From assembly GCA_039198065.1 (NCBI GenBank), contig JBCCTU010000003.1, forward strand, positions 461,137 to 525,136: a stretch of 64,000 nucleotides of DNA, given 5' to 3'. Below are positions 17,922-26,027 of the stretch, piece by piece. Under the pieces are notes generated by a model. It worked only from the letters and a program-made list of their open reading frames with translations, made no database searches and was not told where the DNA came from. The translations under genes were made by a program, and so were the position numbers. Source of the stretch: CALHVX01 sp039198065 (lineage in GTDB: Bacteria > Pseudomonadota > Gammaproteobacteria > Pseudomonadales > Azotimanducaceae). Numbering within the stretch: position 1 is the first letter of the stretch; every line of letters begins with the position of its first letter.

Positions 17922-18695
17922 CTACTTGTTCAGATCGAGGCCGATTGGACAGTGGTCTGATCCGTGAATATCCGGGCGCAGAAACGCGCGCTTTGCGCGC
18001 CGCGCCGCCCCAGGAGAGAGCAGCATGTAATCAATACGCCAGCCGACGTTCTGTTCCCGGGCGCCGCCAAATTGGCGCCACCAGGTGTAATGGCCCGGCT
18101 CGCCGGGGTGCTGGTTGCGAAACACGTCAACCCAGCCGGCGGCCAGCCAGCGGTCGATCTCGGCGCGTTCCTCTGGGAGGAATCCGCTGCTCTTCCGGTT
18201 GCCTGCGGGGCGCGCGAGATCGATGTCTCGATGGGCGGTGTTGAAGTCGCCGGCCACGACGACGGGTCCGGCCCGGCGCAGCGGTTTGAGGTGTTCGAAA
18301 AGCGCCTGATAGAAGCCAAGCTTGTAGGGCACGCGGCTGTTGTCGCGATCGCGGCCGTTACCCTTGGGAAAATAGACGCTGGCGACGGAGAGTCTGCCAA
18401 AGCGCGCAATGAGCAACCGGCCTTCGCGGTCGAACTCAGGAATGCCGAGCTCTGTGATGATCTGGGTCGGGCGCTGGCGGGCATAAATGGCGACACCACT
18501 GTAGCCGCGGCGCCCAGCCGGGTGGAAATGGACGTGCCAGCCCTTTGGGGCGCGGACCTTGTCATCCAGCTGCTCCGGTAGCGCGCGCACCTCCTGAACG
18601 CAGAATACGTCTGCTCGAGTGCGCGCCAGAACCTTCAAAAACCCCTTTTTCGTGCAGGCACGCAGCCCGTTGACGTTCCAGCTCAGGACGCGCAC
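17922..18695 (-). CDS. xthA: exodeoxyribonuclease III
   Basis: A 257-residue endonuclease/exonuclease/phosphatase-fold protein. Motifs in order: LSWNVNGLRA, VQEVRAL (catalytic Glu; the usual QETK is changed to QEVR), YSGVAIYAR, GDFNTAHRDIDLARP, WRIDYMLLS and GSDHCPIGLDL with the active-site Asp-His. It repairs abasic sites and trims 3' ends in the cytoplasm. Start is GTG at 18695. The gene stands alone between the amine-oxidase operon and a diguanylate cyclase gene on the same strand. Confidence 0.93.
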   Translation of the reverse strand: MRVLSWNVNGLRACTKKGFLKVLARTRADVFCVQEVRALPEQLDDKVRAPKGWHVHFHPAGRRGYSGVAIYARQRPTQIITELGIPEFDREGRLLIARFGRLSVASVYFPKGNGRDRDNSRVPYKLGFYQALFEHLKPLRRAGPVVVAGDFNTAHRDIDLARPAGNRKSSGFLPEERAEIDRWLAAGWVDVFRNQHPGEPGHYTWWRQFGGAREQNVGWRIDYMLLSPGAARRAKRAFLRPDIHGSDHCPIGLDLNK

Positions 18696-18734
18696 ACGGG
18701 TCCCTTGGCAGCAGCAACCCCTTTTGTTCGATCG

Positions 18735-20024
18735 TCAGCCGTTCGCGAGACGGGGCAATTGATAGATTGGTTCAGGTACTTTGTGCTGCTCAAGCTTGCA
18801 CTGGTTTCGACCGGCATGCTTGGCACGATACAAAGCAACGTCGGCGCGATGCAATGCGTGGATCAGCGGATCTGGCTCAGCTTCCAGCGCCGCAACGCCG
18901 ATACTCACCGTTACCCGGAGTCGAGCGTTCGAGGTTGTCTCGATCGGCTCTCCCTCGATCAGCTGGCGAAGGCTCTCGGCGAGCACGACGGCCTGCATCG
19001 GATTGGTGTCCGGGAGAAACACGGCGAACTCTTCTCCGCCAAGCCGCCCGACGATGTCCGATTTGCGTACCCGCCCGAGAATGAGCTCGACCACCCGTGT
19101 GATGACCCGGTCGCCGGCGGCGTGGCCGTAGCGATCGTTGACGGCTTTGAAGTGGTCGATGTCTAACAGCAGCACACTCGCAGGTCTCGATTGGCGATCA
19201 AGGCTGTGGAGCACCCGACCGGCAATTTCGAACAGCATGCGTCGGTTGTAGCAACCCGTCATAGAATCGGTTTGAGCAAGATGGAGCAGCTCTCGCAGCT
19301 CCTCGCGCTGGTTAGCGAAGTAGCGCACAGCGGGGCGGAAGATGAGCAGAACTTCGATAAGCATCAGTATCAGTACGGCCGACAGCAGCAGCGTTGCGGT
19401 CAGCTCTTGTCGCGCAACGATCAGCTCGCCGTTGCGCTGTGCCAGGGTTACGGCGAAGTTGAGATCGGCGAGCAGCGGCCCTTCCGCCTGCTGCTTTAGG
19501 ACCCGGGCCGCCTGTTCCGCATCGCTCGCGGTATTTGATCGTGCGGCACGTTTGGCAACGGCCACGAATTCAGCGATCTGCAAATCGAGTGAAAAGCGTC
19601 CTTCGCTGTAGTGCCGGCGCAGCTGGTCCGCCAGGGGCTCGTTCGGTGCCCAACGAAGCCTGCCCTCCGCCAGGGCGGCGTGCGAGGTTCTGAGCAGCTT
19701 CATGGCCTCGTCGAGACGCGCACGGGCGACTGAGCTCGCCGGTGAGCGAGACAGTTCCTCGGCGGACCAGGCGATGCGTTGAGTCAGCATCCGCTGCCGG
19801 CCAGCGACGTTAACGACCTCAGCAGATTGGAACTGCGCGCGGATGCTCGCCCGTTGGATCACGTGAGCGCCGATCACCAGTCCAGAAATCAACCCAAAGC
19901 CGACGACGTAGGCCAACGTCAACGAACCGATTGACTGATCGCGAGGCGCATTTGAGAGGTCGAGTGCCAATGCTGGAGGCGGTCCTAGTACGAACCCCCT
20001 AAGAGTGGCCCGTAGTCGTGCCAA
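18735..20024 (-). CDS. membrane-bound diguanylate cyclase with a PilJ-like sensor
   Basis: A 429-residue protein: transmembrane helix (about 33-55), a periplasmic helical sensor carrying NVAGRQRMLTQRIAW, which is the signature of PilJ/NarX-like four-helix input domains, a second helix near 208-230, and a GGDEF domain. The domain has DSMTGCYNRR, DIDHFKAVNDRYGHAAGD and the active site GGEEF, so c-di-GMP synthesis is expected. No RxxD inhibitory site is evident before the GGEEF, and no EAL domain is present. The only start that keeps the whole N terminus is a TTG; the exact start is uncertain. It may control surface structures such as the RTX protein or the fibre locus, but that is inference. 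Confidence 0.88.
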   Translation of the reverse strand: MARLRATLRGFVLGPPPALALDLSNAPRDQSIGSLTLAYVVGFGLISGLVIGAHVIQRASIRAQFQSAEVVNVAGRQRMLTQRIAWSAEELSRSPASSVARARLDEAMKLLRTSHAALAEGRLRWAPNEPLADQLRRHYSEGRFSLDLQIAEFVAVAKRAARSNTASDAEQAARVLKQQAEGPLLADLNFAVTLAQRNGELIVARQELTATLLLSAVLILMLIEVLLIFRPAVRYFANQREELRELLHLAQTDSMTGCYNRRMLFEIAGRVLHSLDRQSRPASVLLLDIDHFKAVNDRYGHAAGDRVITRVVELILGRVRKSDIVGRLGGEEFAVFLPDTNPMQAVVLAESLRQLIEGEPIETTSNARLRVTVSIGVAALEAEPDPLIHALHRADVALYRAKHAGRNQCKLEQHKVPEPIYQLPRLANG

Positions 20025-20063
20025 TTTCCCGTTCAGGCTGTGATCGAGGTCACAGCATTGGGT

Positions 20064-20861
20064 TTAAGCTCGTTTGCCCCGTCGCTTCCAGCCGGAATTG
20101 GGCAAGAGCACGTCCCGATAGGCCGCTAGGGGTTGCGGGTCGTAGCGACCGAGGCGCACGGGGATGCAGCCCAAGAATCGAAAACCATGGACGACCGGGT
20201 CGAGCAGCGCCGCACGAAACTTGACGCCGGCCTGGCCGGCGGCCACGGCGGCTTCGGCAAAGGCGGGGTCGTGGAGCCAGCTGGGCGCCACAAACCGAGC
20301 GTCGCCGCGTTGCACCGTGAAGAGCACGGACGCCCGATGGCCGGCGCGAACAACGGTGGCCAGTTCCTCGAGATGGCCGGCGGCGCGGGTGCTGACGGAG
20401 TCCGGAAAGTAGGCGCCGCCGTCGGGGTACACGAGGTGGCAGTTCTTCACCTCGACGTAGTGTTGTGTGTTTCCCTGGGTCAGCAGGAAATCGATGCGTG
20501 ACCGGTCGCCGTAGGGTACTTCGCGACGCAGGGACTGAAACCGCTTCAGTCCGTCGATGTGGCGGCCTTCAAGGAGGATTTCAGCGAGACGGTTCGGAAC
20601 AACGGTGTTTGCACCGATGATACGGCCATCGATTTCCAACAACTCAAGCGTGTAGCGCAGTTTGCGTTTGCTGTCCGGTGGAACCGCAGACACCCAGGCA
20701 CGACAACCGGGCTGCACGAGGCCTTCCATGCGGCCCGGGTTAACACAGTGTGCGTCCACAACGTTGCCGTTGAGCTCAACGCTGGCGATGAAGCGATCGA
20801 AGCGGGCAAGCAGCCGCGCTTCTAACAGCGGCGATGCGTGGGGAATGATCAAAGGTCTCAA
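20064..20861 (-). CDS. sfsA: DNA/RNA nuclease SfsA
   Basis: A 265-residue protein matching SfsA along its length: SPLLEARLLARFDRFIASVE at the N terminus (OB-like part), then HCVNPGRMEGLV, SRIDFLL, HYVEVKNCHLV with catalytic-type Asp/Glu-x-Lys residues, AYFPDSVSTRAAGHLEEL, and VHGFRFLGCIPVRL near the end. SfsA was named as a sugar-fermentation regulator and has PD-(D/E)XK nuclease features. The fitting start is a TTG at 20861, unusual but consistent with the family N terminus. Confidence 0.92.
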   Translation of the reverse strand: MRPLIIPHASPLLEARLLARFDRFIASVELNGNVVDAHCVNPGRMEGLVQPGCRAWVSAVPPDSKRKLRYTLELLEIDGRIIGANTVVPNRLAEILLEGRHIDGLKRFQSLRREVPYGDRSRIDFLLTQGNTQHYVEVKNCHLVYPDGGAYFPDSVSTRAAGHLEELATVVRAGHRASVLFTVQRGDARFVAPSWLHDPAFAEAAVAAGQAGVKFRAALLDPVVHGFRFLGCIPVRLGRYDPQPLAAYRDVLLPNSGWKRRGKRA

Positions 20862-20884
20862 AATGATTTGGTCTACACAGCGAC

Positions 20885-20903
20885 CTGGCGCAGTCTACGC
20901 CAG
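20885..20903. promoter_or_regulatory. inverted repeat between divergent sfsA and CoA-transferase genes
   Basis: CTGGCG-CAGTCTA-CGCCAG, a 6-bp perfect inverted repeat with a 7-base spacer, lies 26 bases upstream of the CoA-transferase start. Possible operator or leader hairpin; unproven. Confidence 0.3.
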
Positions 20904-20928
20904 TGAGCACGCCGAGAGGGGAGGTTAG

Positions 20929-22131
20929 GTGCGCAACGGGAACGATGGACCACTTACGGGGTTTCGAGTGCTGGACCTGACCGCCATGGTGTCTGGTCCC
21001 GTCGCGGCCATGATGCTCGCGGACCAGGGTGCCGACGTTGTAAAAGTCGAGCCTCTGGAGGGCGAACAGGTTCGGCACCTGGGCACGGCTCACAACGGCG
21101 TCCCGGCAATCTTTTTCTCCTGCAACCGCGGTAAGCGCTCCATTGCCTTGGATCTGAAGAGCGACGACGGCCGCCGCGTGCTCTGGGATCTCATCGCCTC
21201 AGCCGACGTGCTGCTGCAGAACTTTCGCCCCGGTGCCATGGAACGGCTTGGCTTTGGTGAGGCCGTAGTGCGCGAGCGCTACCCGCGGCTGGTCTATCTG
21301 TCGATCAGCGGCTTCGGCACCGATGGGCCTTACGCTAACAAGCGCGTCTATGACCCGGTAATTCAGGCGCTGTCGGGCGCGACGGACATCCAAATGAACC
21401 GCGACACCGGTCGCCCCGGTATGTTCCGAATCATCATCGCCGATAAGGTAACTTCCCTCACCGCCGCGCAGGCGGTAACTGCTGCGCTGCTGCGGCGCGA
21501 GCGCAGCGGTGTGGGTCAGCATATCGAACTGTCTATGCTCGATGCGCTTGTCGCCTTTTTCTGGCCCGAAGGCATGGGTGGATTGACCTACGCAGAACGC
21601 GAATTCGACGTGCGGCGGGAGCAGGGCACGCAGGACCTCATCTACGAAACCCAGGATGGCTTCATCACGGCGGGTGCTGTGACCAACAAGGAGTGGGCCG
21701 GTATGTGCCGGGCCTTGGAACGTCCTGATCTGCTCGAAGATGAGCGATTCGCGACGCCCCATGGGCGCATTCGGCACGCGGAGGAGCGCAAGCGGCTGAC
21801 CGGTGAGGTGCTCAAGCAGTGGCGCTCGGAAGCGATTCTTGCTCGGCTGGACGCTGAAGACGTGCCAAGCGCGCCGCTGTTGTCCCGAATGGACATGCTG
21901 GGCCATCCGCAGTTCGAAGCGAATGAGACCATCGACCGGCATAGCTACGATGGGTTCGGCGAGGTGCGTCAGGCCCGTCCGGCCGCCCGCTTCAGCGAGT
22001 CCCCGGCGCGCATTCGTGGCCCGGCGCCGCAGCTCGGTGAGCACACGCGCGAGGTGCTGATGGAGCTCAGCTACGACGCTGAGCGCATCAACGCACTCCT
22101 CGCCAGCGGGGCAGTGCGCGCCGCTGAATGA
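20929..22131 (+). CDS. CaiB/BaiF family (class III) CoA-transferase
   Basis: A 400-residue family III CoA-transferase. GFRVLDLTAMVSGPVAAMML, LADQGADVVKVEPLEGEQ, NRGKRSIALDLKSDDGR and VLLQNFRPGAMERLG are the usual N-terminal landmarks. YDPVIQALSGATDI is the segment holding the catalytic-type Asp. Enzymes of this class move CoA between organic acids. The GTG start at 20929 follows GGGAGG. It opens a plus-strand unit and ends 8 bp before the convergent nitroreductase gene. The substrate is unknown; several acyl-CoA genes nearby fit a catabolic role. Confidence 0.93.
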   Translation: MRNGNDGPLTGFRVLDLTAMVSGPVAAMMLADQGADVVKVEPLEGEQVRHLGTAHNGVPAIFFSCNRGKRSIALDLKSDDGRRVLWDLIASADVLLQNFRPGAMERLGFGEAVVRERYPRLVYLSISGFGTDGPYANKRVYDPVIQALSGATDIQMNRDTGRPGMFRIIIADKVTSLTAAQAVTAALLRRERSGVGQHIELSMLDALVAFFWPEGMGGLTYAEREFDVRREQGTQDLIYETQDGFITAGAVTNKEWAGMCRALERPDLLEDERFATPHGRIRHAEERKRLTGEVLKQWRSEAILARLDAEDVPSAPLLSRMDMLGHPQFEANETIDRHSYDGFGEVRQARPAARFSESPARIRGPAPQLGEHTREVLMELSYDAERINALLASGAVRAAE

Positions 22132-22139
22132 GTCAGGGG

Positions 22140-22880
22140 CTAGTGTGAGCGACCGGCTTTTGGTGGGCCGGCGCTGGTAAAGCGCGTACCCGGCGGGTCC
22201 TCGGCCCAGATCGGTGCCTCCTCCCAGCGGTCCTGAAAGACCAGCTCACGCATCGGTCGTCGCCGGACCGGGCCGTGCTTTCCGGCCGGTTTGCCGAGAG
22301 TCACGGTGCAGGCAATGAACACCTCCTCCGGAATGCCGAGCAAGGTTTTCAGCTCAGCCTCAACGGCGCCGTGAAAGCCCGTGATTACGCCTCCGTAACC
22401 GAGCGCTCGCGCCGCGAGAAGCAGATTTTGGACCGCAGGGTAAACGCTCGCGCCCTCCATGGGGTTTGGATCCCGGTAGCGCACCAGGCAGGGCAGGATG
22501 AGTGCCGGGACCTGCTCGAAGTCGTCGACGTAACCCTGCATCGTGCGGGCCATGCGTGCCTTCGGTGAGTCGGCCTCCGCGCCGCTTCCCTGGTCGTAAC
22601 CGTCATTGCGCCGCTTGGCGTTCCACAACGATCGTGCCGCCTCGCCGATGAGCGCTTTGGCCTGCCTTGCAACCTCAGAGTCTGCGAGGACGACGAAGCG
22701 AAACGGTTGGCGGTTTGATCCGCTGGGTGCCCGGGTTGCGGCAAACAGCATGTCTCGCAGCGCGGGTTCCGGGATGGGTTCGGGCCGATACCGGCGGATA
22801 GCGCGGGTGCTGCACAGGCCATCGAGAAGACCGACGGTGTCGTTCGCCAGCGCGGTGTGATTCTGTTGATCCGTGGACAT
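22140..22880 (-). CDS. nitroreductase family FMN oxidoreductase
   Basis: A 246-residue protein starting at the ATG at 22880; the longer open frame adds a basic tail without family features. Landmarks are STRAIRRYRPEPIP, APSGSNRQPFRFVVL (FMN phosphate region), ASVYPAVQNLLLAARALGYG and LLGIPEEVFIACTVTLGKPA, all typical of BluB/NfnB-like nitroreductases. They are FMN dimers reducing nitro compounds, quinones or enones with NAD(P)H. It is divergent from the small membrane-protein gene at 22955. Confidence 0.9.
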   Translation of the reverse strand: MSTDQQNHTALANDTVGLLDGLCSTRAIRRYRPEPIPEPALRDMLFAATRAPSGSNRQPFRFVVLADSEVARQAKALIGEAARSLWNAKRRNDGYDQGSGAEADSPKARMARTMQGYVDDFEQVPALILPCLVRYRDPNPMEGASVYPAVQNLLLAARALGYGGVITGFHGAVEAELKTLLGIPEEVFIACTVTLGKPAGKHGPVRRRPMRELVFQDRWEEAPIWAEDPPGTRFTSAGPPKAGRSH

Positions 22881-22954
22881 CGGTCGCCTTGCGTTCTTCG
22901 CGGATAGCCTGCGAGTGTAGAGACCGTCGGGTGAAAACTGAGGATGCCGTGTCC

Positions 22955-23191
22955 ATGAGCGAGCCGCTTTCTTTCTGGTGTGTCGTTGCCGGGCTAGGCC
23001 TCGCCTGGCATGGCCTGTTGATTCTCTGGGTGGCAAATTTGCCTCATCCCCTGCGCGGACGCCCGTTGCCGAAGGCGGCGGCAGGGAGCGAAGCCGCGTT
23101 CCTGATTTTCTGGATCGAACAGTACCGCTGGCTGGGGACGCTGCTGGCGCTTAGCGGTGTAGTGCTGGTCATTGTGGGTGCGCTGCCATGA
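22955..23191 (+). CDS. small two-helix membrane protein
   Basis: A 78-residue hydrophobic protein with helices at about 8-28 and 59-77 and a charged loop (HPLRGRPLPKAA). The family is not recognised. Its stop overlaps the start of the MAPEG gene by 4 bp (ATGA), so the two are translated together. The start chosen is the ATG at 22955; a longer open frame runs 5' without a better ribosome site. Confidence 0.6.
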   Translation: MSEPLSFWCVVAGLGLAWHGLLILWVANLPHPLRGRPLPKAAAGSEAAFLIFWIEQYRWLGTLLALSGVVLVIVGALP

Positions 23192-23568
23192 CGCCCATTA
23201 CACTCCTGTATGCCGGTGTTCTCGGTTTGCTGTCGGTCGTGCTAGCGAATTACGTGCTTCGGATCCGAGTGAACGCGGCACGTTACCCGGATTGGAAGGA
23301 GCCGGCTGCGGTACGGACCCAGGCGAATTTCGTCGAGAATGTTCCCCTTGCTCTGCTTCTTCTCTACCTCGTCGAAACCGCCGGTGCTCCGGGGTCCGTG
23401 GTGCACGCCTTCGGCGTCGCGCTGGTGGTCTTCAGATGTCTGCACGCTGTGGGGTTGGCACGCTATCCGGGTGCCAACTACCCCCGTTTGATCGGGGCTC
23501 AGGGGACCTTCGTTGTGCTGTCAATGCTGGCAAGCGCGGCGCTGTTGCTGAGCTTCGCCGGGGCCTGA
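23188..23568 (+). CDS. MAPEG-family membrane protein
   Basis: A 126-residue protein with four hydrophobic helices. RVNAARYPDWKEPAAVRTQANFVENVPLALLLL carries the Arg-x-Gln-x-Asn-x-x-Glu-Asn signature of MAPEG proteins (RTQANFVEN), and a second family landmark is HAVGLARYPGANYPRLIGAQ. MAPEG members are glutathione-dependent membrane transferases/isomerases or relatives of unknown role. It overlaps the upstream small membrane-protein gene by 4 bp. Confidence 0.88.
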   Translation: MTPITLLYAGVLGLLSVVLANYVLRIRVNAARYPDWKEPAAVRTQANFVENVPLALLLLYLVETAGAPGSVVHAFGVALVVFRCLHAVGLARYPGANYPRLIGAQGTFVVLSMLASAALLLSFAGA

Positions 23569-23643
23569 TGCGGAACCCGTGGATGTGACTGCAAGCGATC
23601 GGTCGCCGTAGACTGCCGTACCGGGTAAGGCGAGGAGCGATCG

Positions 23644-24828
23644 ATGGCCCAGCGGGCGATCGTGGTTGGCGGTGGTATCGGTGGTCTCACGGCGGCGCTT
23701 TGCCTTGCCCGTACCGGTTGGCAGGTGCAGGTGTTTGAGCAAAGCCCAGCCTTTGGTGAGGCCGGGGCCGGGATTCAGCTCTCGCCTAATGCGTCCCGCG
23801 TGCTTCACGGGCTAGGACTCCAGCCCGCACTCGAGCGCAGGGCGTTTCTACCTCAGGAAACTCAGGTTCGGGCCTGGCACAGCGGCCGGGTCATCAGCCG
23901 TACGCCGTTGGGTGAGTCCGCGAAAACCCGCTACGGCACGCCGTACTATCACGTGCATCGCGGCGACCTGTTGCGCGTGTTGCTCGATGCGGCAGAAGGC
24001 GAGGCTGGCATCGACCTCCGAACGGGCTGCCGGGTTGAAGGTTTTGTGCAATCGGCAGCCGAAGTCACCACGGTTGCGGACGGTGAACCTCAGGCGGCCG
24101 AGTTGCTCCTTGGGGCTGACGGCATCAAGTCTGAGATCCGCGCGACACTCTTTGGTGCCGAAGCGCCGCGGTTTACCGGCAATCTGGCGTGGCGCGCGCT
24201 GGTGCCCGCGGATCGGTTACCCGATGGGCTGATCGCCCCCGCAACGACGGTCTGGTGGGGTCCGGGAAAACACTTTGTGCACTACTTTGTTCGCGGTGGC
24301 GAGCTCGTCAACTGTGTGTGCGTGGTGGAAAAGAACGGGTGGGAGGTCGAGGACTGGACTACACGCGGGGAACCCGACGAGCTGCGAGCGGACTTTGCGG
24401 GCTGGCACGACATCGTTCAACGGCTGATTGACGCCGCGGATCCGAATTCGCTCTACAAGTGGGCATTGTTTGATCGGGCGCCGATGGTGAGCTGGGGGTG
24501 GGGCAGGGTCACACTGCTCGGCGACGCCTGTCATCCGACCCTGCCGTTTCTGGCGCAGGGAGCGGCAATGGCGATCGAAGACGCGGCAGTACTGGCCGGT
24601 TGTCTTAGCCGTGGCGCCGGCGTCCCCGCCGCGCTGGTGCGCTACGCACGCCTGAGGCAGGAGCGAACGGCGCGGATTCAGCGTGGCTCGCGGCGCAACG
24701 CACGCGTATTCCACCTGGCCGGAATCGCGGCCTGGGTACGGGATCGTGCCGCTGCGAGCGCGGGTGGGCGGGTTCTTGATGGCATCTACCGTTACGATGC
24801 CTGGAAAGCGGCGGAGGATACGCAGTGA
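23644..24828 (+). CDS. FAD-dependent aromatic-type monooxygenase (salicylate hydroxylase-like)
   Basis: A 394-residue class A flavoprotein monooxygenase. The FAD Rossmann motif IVVGGGIGGLTAALCLARTG starts at residue 5, the DG fingerprint is LLLGADGIKSEIR and the second FAD contact is VTLLGDACHPTLPFLAQG with the GD motif. AGAGIQLSPNASRVL is typical of salicylate/3-hydroxybenzoate 6-hydroxylase relatives. NADPH-dependent hydroxylation of an aromatic or similar ring is expected. ATG preceded by AGGAG. Its stop overlaps the deacetylase start by 4 bp (GTGA). Confidence 0.9.
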   Translation: MAQRAIVVGGGIGGLTAALCLARTGWQVQVFEQSPAFGEAGAGIQLSPNASRVLHGLGLQPALERRAFLPQETQVRAWHSGRVISRTPLGESAKTRYGTPYYHVHRGDLLRVLLDAAEGEAGIDLRTGCRVEGFVQSAAEVTTVADGEPQAAELLLGADGIKSEIRATLFGAEAPRFTGNLAWRALVPADRLPDGLIAPATTVWWGPGKHFVHYFVRGGELVNCVCVVEKNGWEVEDWTTRGEPDELRADFAGWHDIVQRLIDAADPNSLYKWALFDRAPMVSWGWGRVTLLGDACHPTLPFLAQGAAMAIEDAAVLAGCLSRGAGVPAALVRYARLRQERTARIQRGSRRNARVFHLAGIAAWVRDRAAASAGGRVLDGIYRYDAWKAAEDTQ

Positions 24829-25946
24829 CACGCAGGACTGCTCTCGTGTGGGATGAGCGCACTATGTGGCATACGACGGGGCCAAGTACCGGCATCTTTG
24901 TGGCTCATGGTCAGCTGCAGCCGGGTGTGCACGTTGAAAATCCAGAGACGAAACGGCGTTTGAAGAATCTGCTCGACGGCTATGGGGTAACGGATGACCT
25001 CGATCTTCTTGGTGCAGCAGCGGTCGATGACGACGTGTTGCTGCGATTTCACACGCCTGACTACCTCGAGCGATTGGCGACGTTGAGCCGTGCCTCCGGT
25101 GGGCAGGCGGGCGACTCGGCGCCCTTCGGCGCGGGCAGCTACGAGCTTGCCCGTCGGGCCGTCGGCTGTTGTCTGAGCGGCGCGCATGCGGTGGTCGACG
25201 GGCAAGTCGATAACGCCTATGTGTTGACGCGCCCACCGGGACATCACGCGGAACGCGATCGGGGACGGGGCTTTTGCTTGCTCGCCAACTTAAGCCTCGC
25301 GGTGCTTGATCTGCTGGCGCTGGGAAAGGTCGAGCGGGTCGCGATCGTCGACTGGGACGTTCACCACGGCAACGGCACGCAGCAGGCCTTTTATGCGGAT
25401 CCTCGGGTCCTCACCCTGTCCATCCATCAGGATCAACTCTACCCAGCGGAGTCCGGTTTCCTCAGCGAGACGGGAGAGGGTTCGGGACTGGGCCGGAACA
25501 TGAACGTCCCGCTACCGCCCGGTTCCGGTGCCGCTGCCTACAGCGACGTCTTCGATCGGGTCGTCGAGCCCGCGTTTCGTGATTTCGAACCGGACCTCAT
25601 CGTCATTGCCTGCGGCTTCGACTCCAGCTACTTCGACCCCATGGGGCACATGTTGTTGCTGTCGCCCCATTACGCGGCGATGACCGAACGTTTGTGCGCA
25701 CTGGCGGACGCGCTCGGTCACGGCCGCGTGCTGTGCTGCCATGAGGGCGGCTATTCGGAGAGCTACGTCCCGTTCTGCGGCGTGGCGACAATCGATGCCT
25801 TACGCGGCCAACGTTCGACGCTCCGGGATCGATTTGCGGAGGGCGATGAGTACAGCTGGCAGGCGCTGCAGCCGCACCAGCGTAGTGCGGTTGACGCTGC
25901 GGTGTCGGGGCCATTGCAGGCGTTCGTCGACGCGGCCGCGGGCTGA
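24825..25946 (+). CDS. class II histone-deacetylase-like amidohydrolase
   Basis: A 373-residue arginase-fold zinc deacetylase. TRPPGHHAERDRGRGFCLLA supplies the His-His dyad, VDWDVHHGNGTQQAF the zinc ligands Asp and His, CGFDSSYFDPMGHM the third ligand Asp, and HEGGYSESY the C-terminal Gly-Gly-Tyr. In bacteria such enzymes (APAH/HDAH types) remove acetyl groups from polyamines or other small amides rather than histones. It begins with GTG inside the end of the monooxygenase gene and has GGAGG before it, which suggests joint action on one compound. Confidence 0.92.
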   Translation: MTRRTALVWDERTMWHTTGPSTGIFVAHGQLQPGVHVENPETKRRLKNLLDGYGVTDDLDLLGAAAVDDDVLLRFHTPDYLERLATLSRASGGQAGDSAPFGAGSYELARRAVGCCLSGAHAVVDGQVDNAYVLTRPPGHHAERDRGRGFCLLANLSLAVLDLLALGKVERVAIVDWDVHHGNGTQQAFYADPRVLTLSIHQDQLYPAESGFLSETGEGSGLGRNMNVPLPPGSGAAAYSDVFDRVVEPAFRDFEPDLIVIACGFDSSYFDPMGHMLLLSPHYAAMTERLCALADALGHGRVLCCHEGGYSESYVPFCGVATIDALRGQRSTLRDRFAEGDEYSWQALQPHQRSAVDAAVSGPLQAFVDAAAG

Positions 25947-25995
25947 CCGGCCTGTGCGGCAGTCCACTGGCTGTACGGCGAGACCGGTCGTAAAC

Positions 25996-26010
25996 TTTAA
26001 CGTTGTTAAA
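25996..26010. promoter_or_regulatory. AT-rich palindrome upstream of an acyl-CoA dehydrogenase gene
   Basis: TTTAAC-GTT-GTTAAA is a perfect 6-bp inverted repeat 17 bases before the ATG at 26028, and stands out in a GC-rich background. It looks like a binding site for a dimeric repressor, such as a TetR- or GntR-type fatty-acid regulator, but the regulator is not encoded here. Confidence 0.45.
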
Positions 26011-26027
26011 TCAGAGCAGAGACTGCC

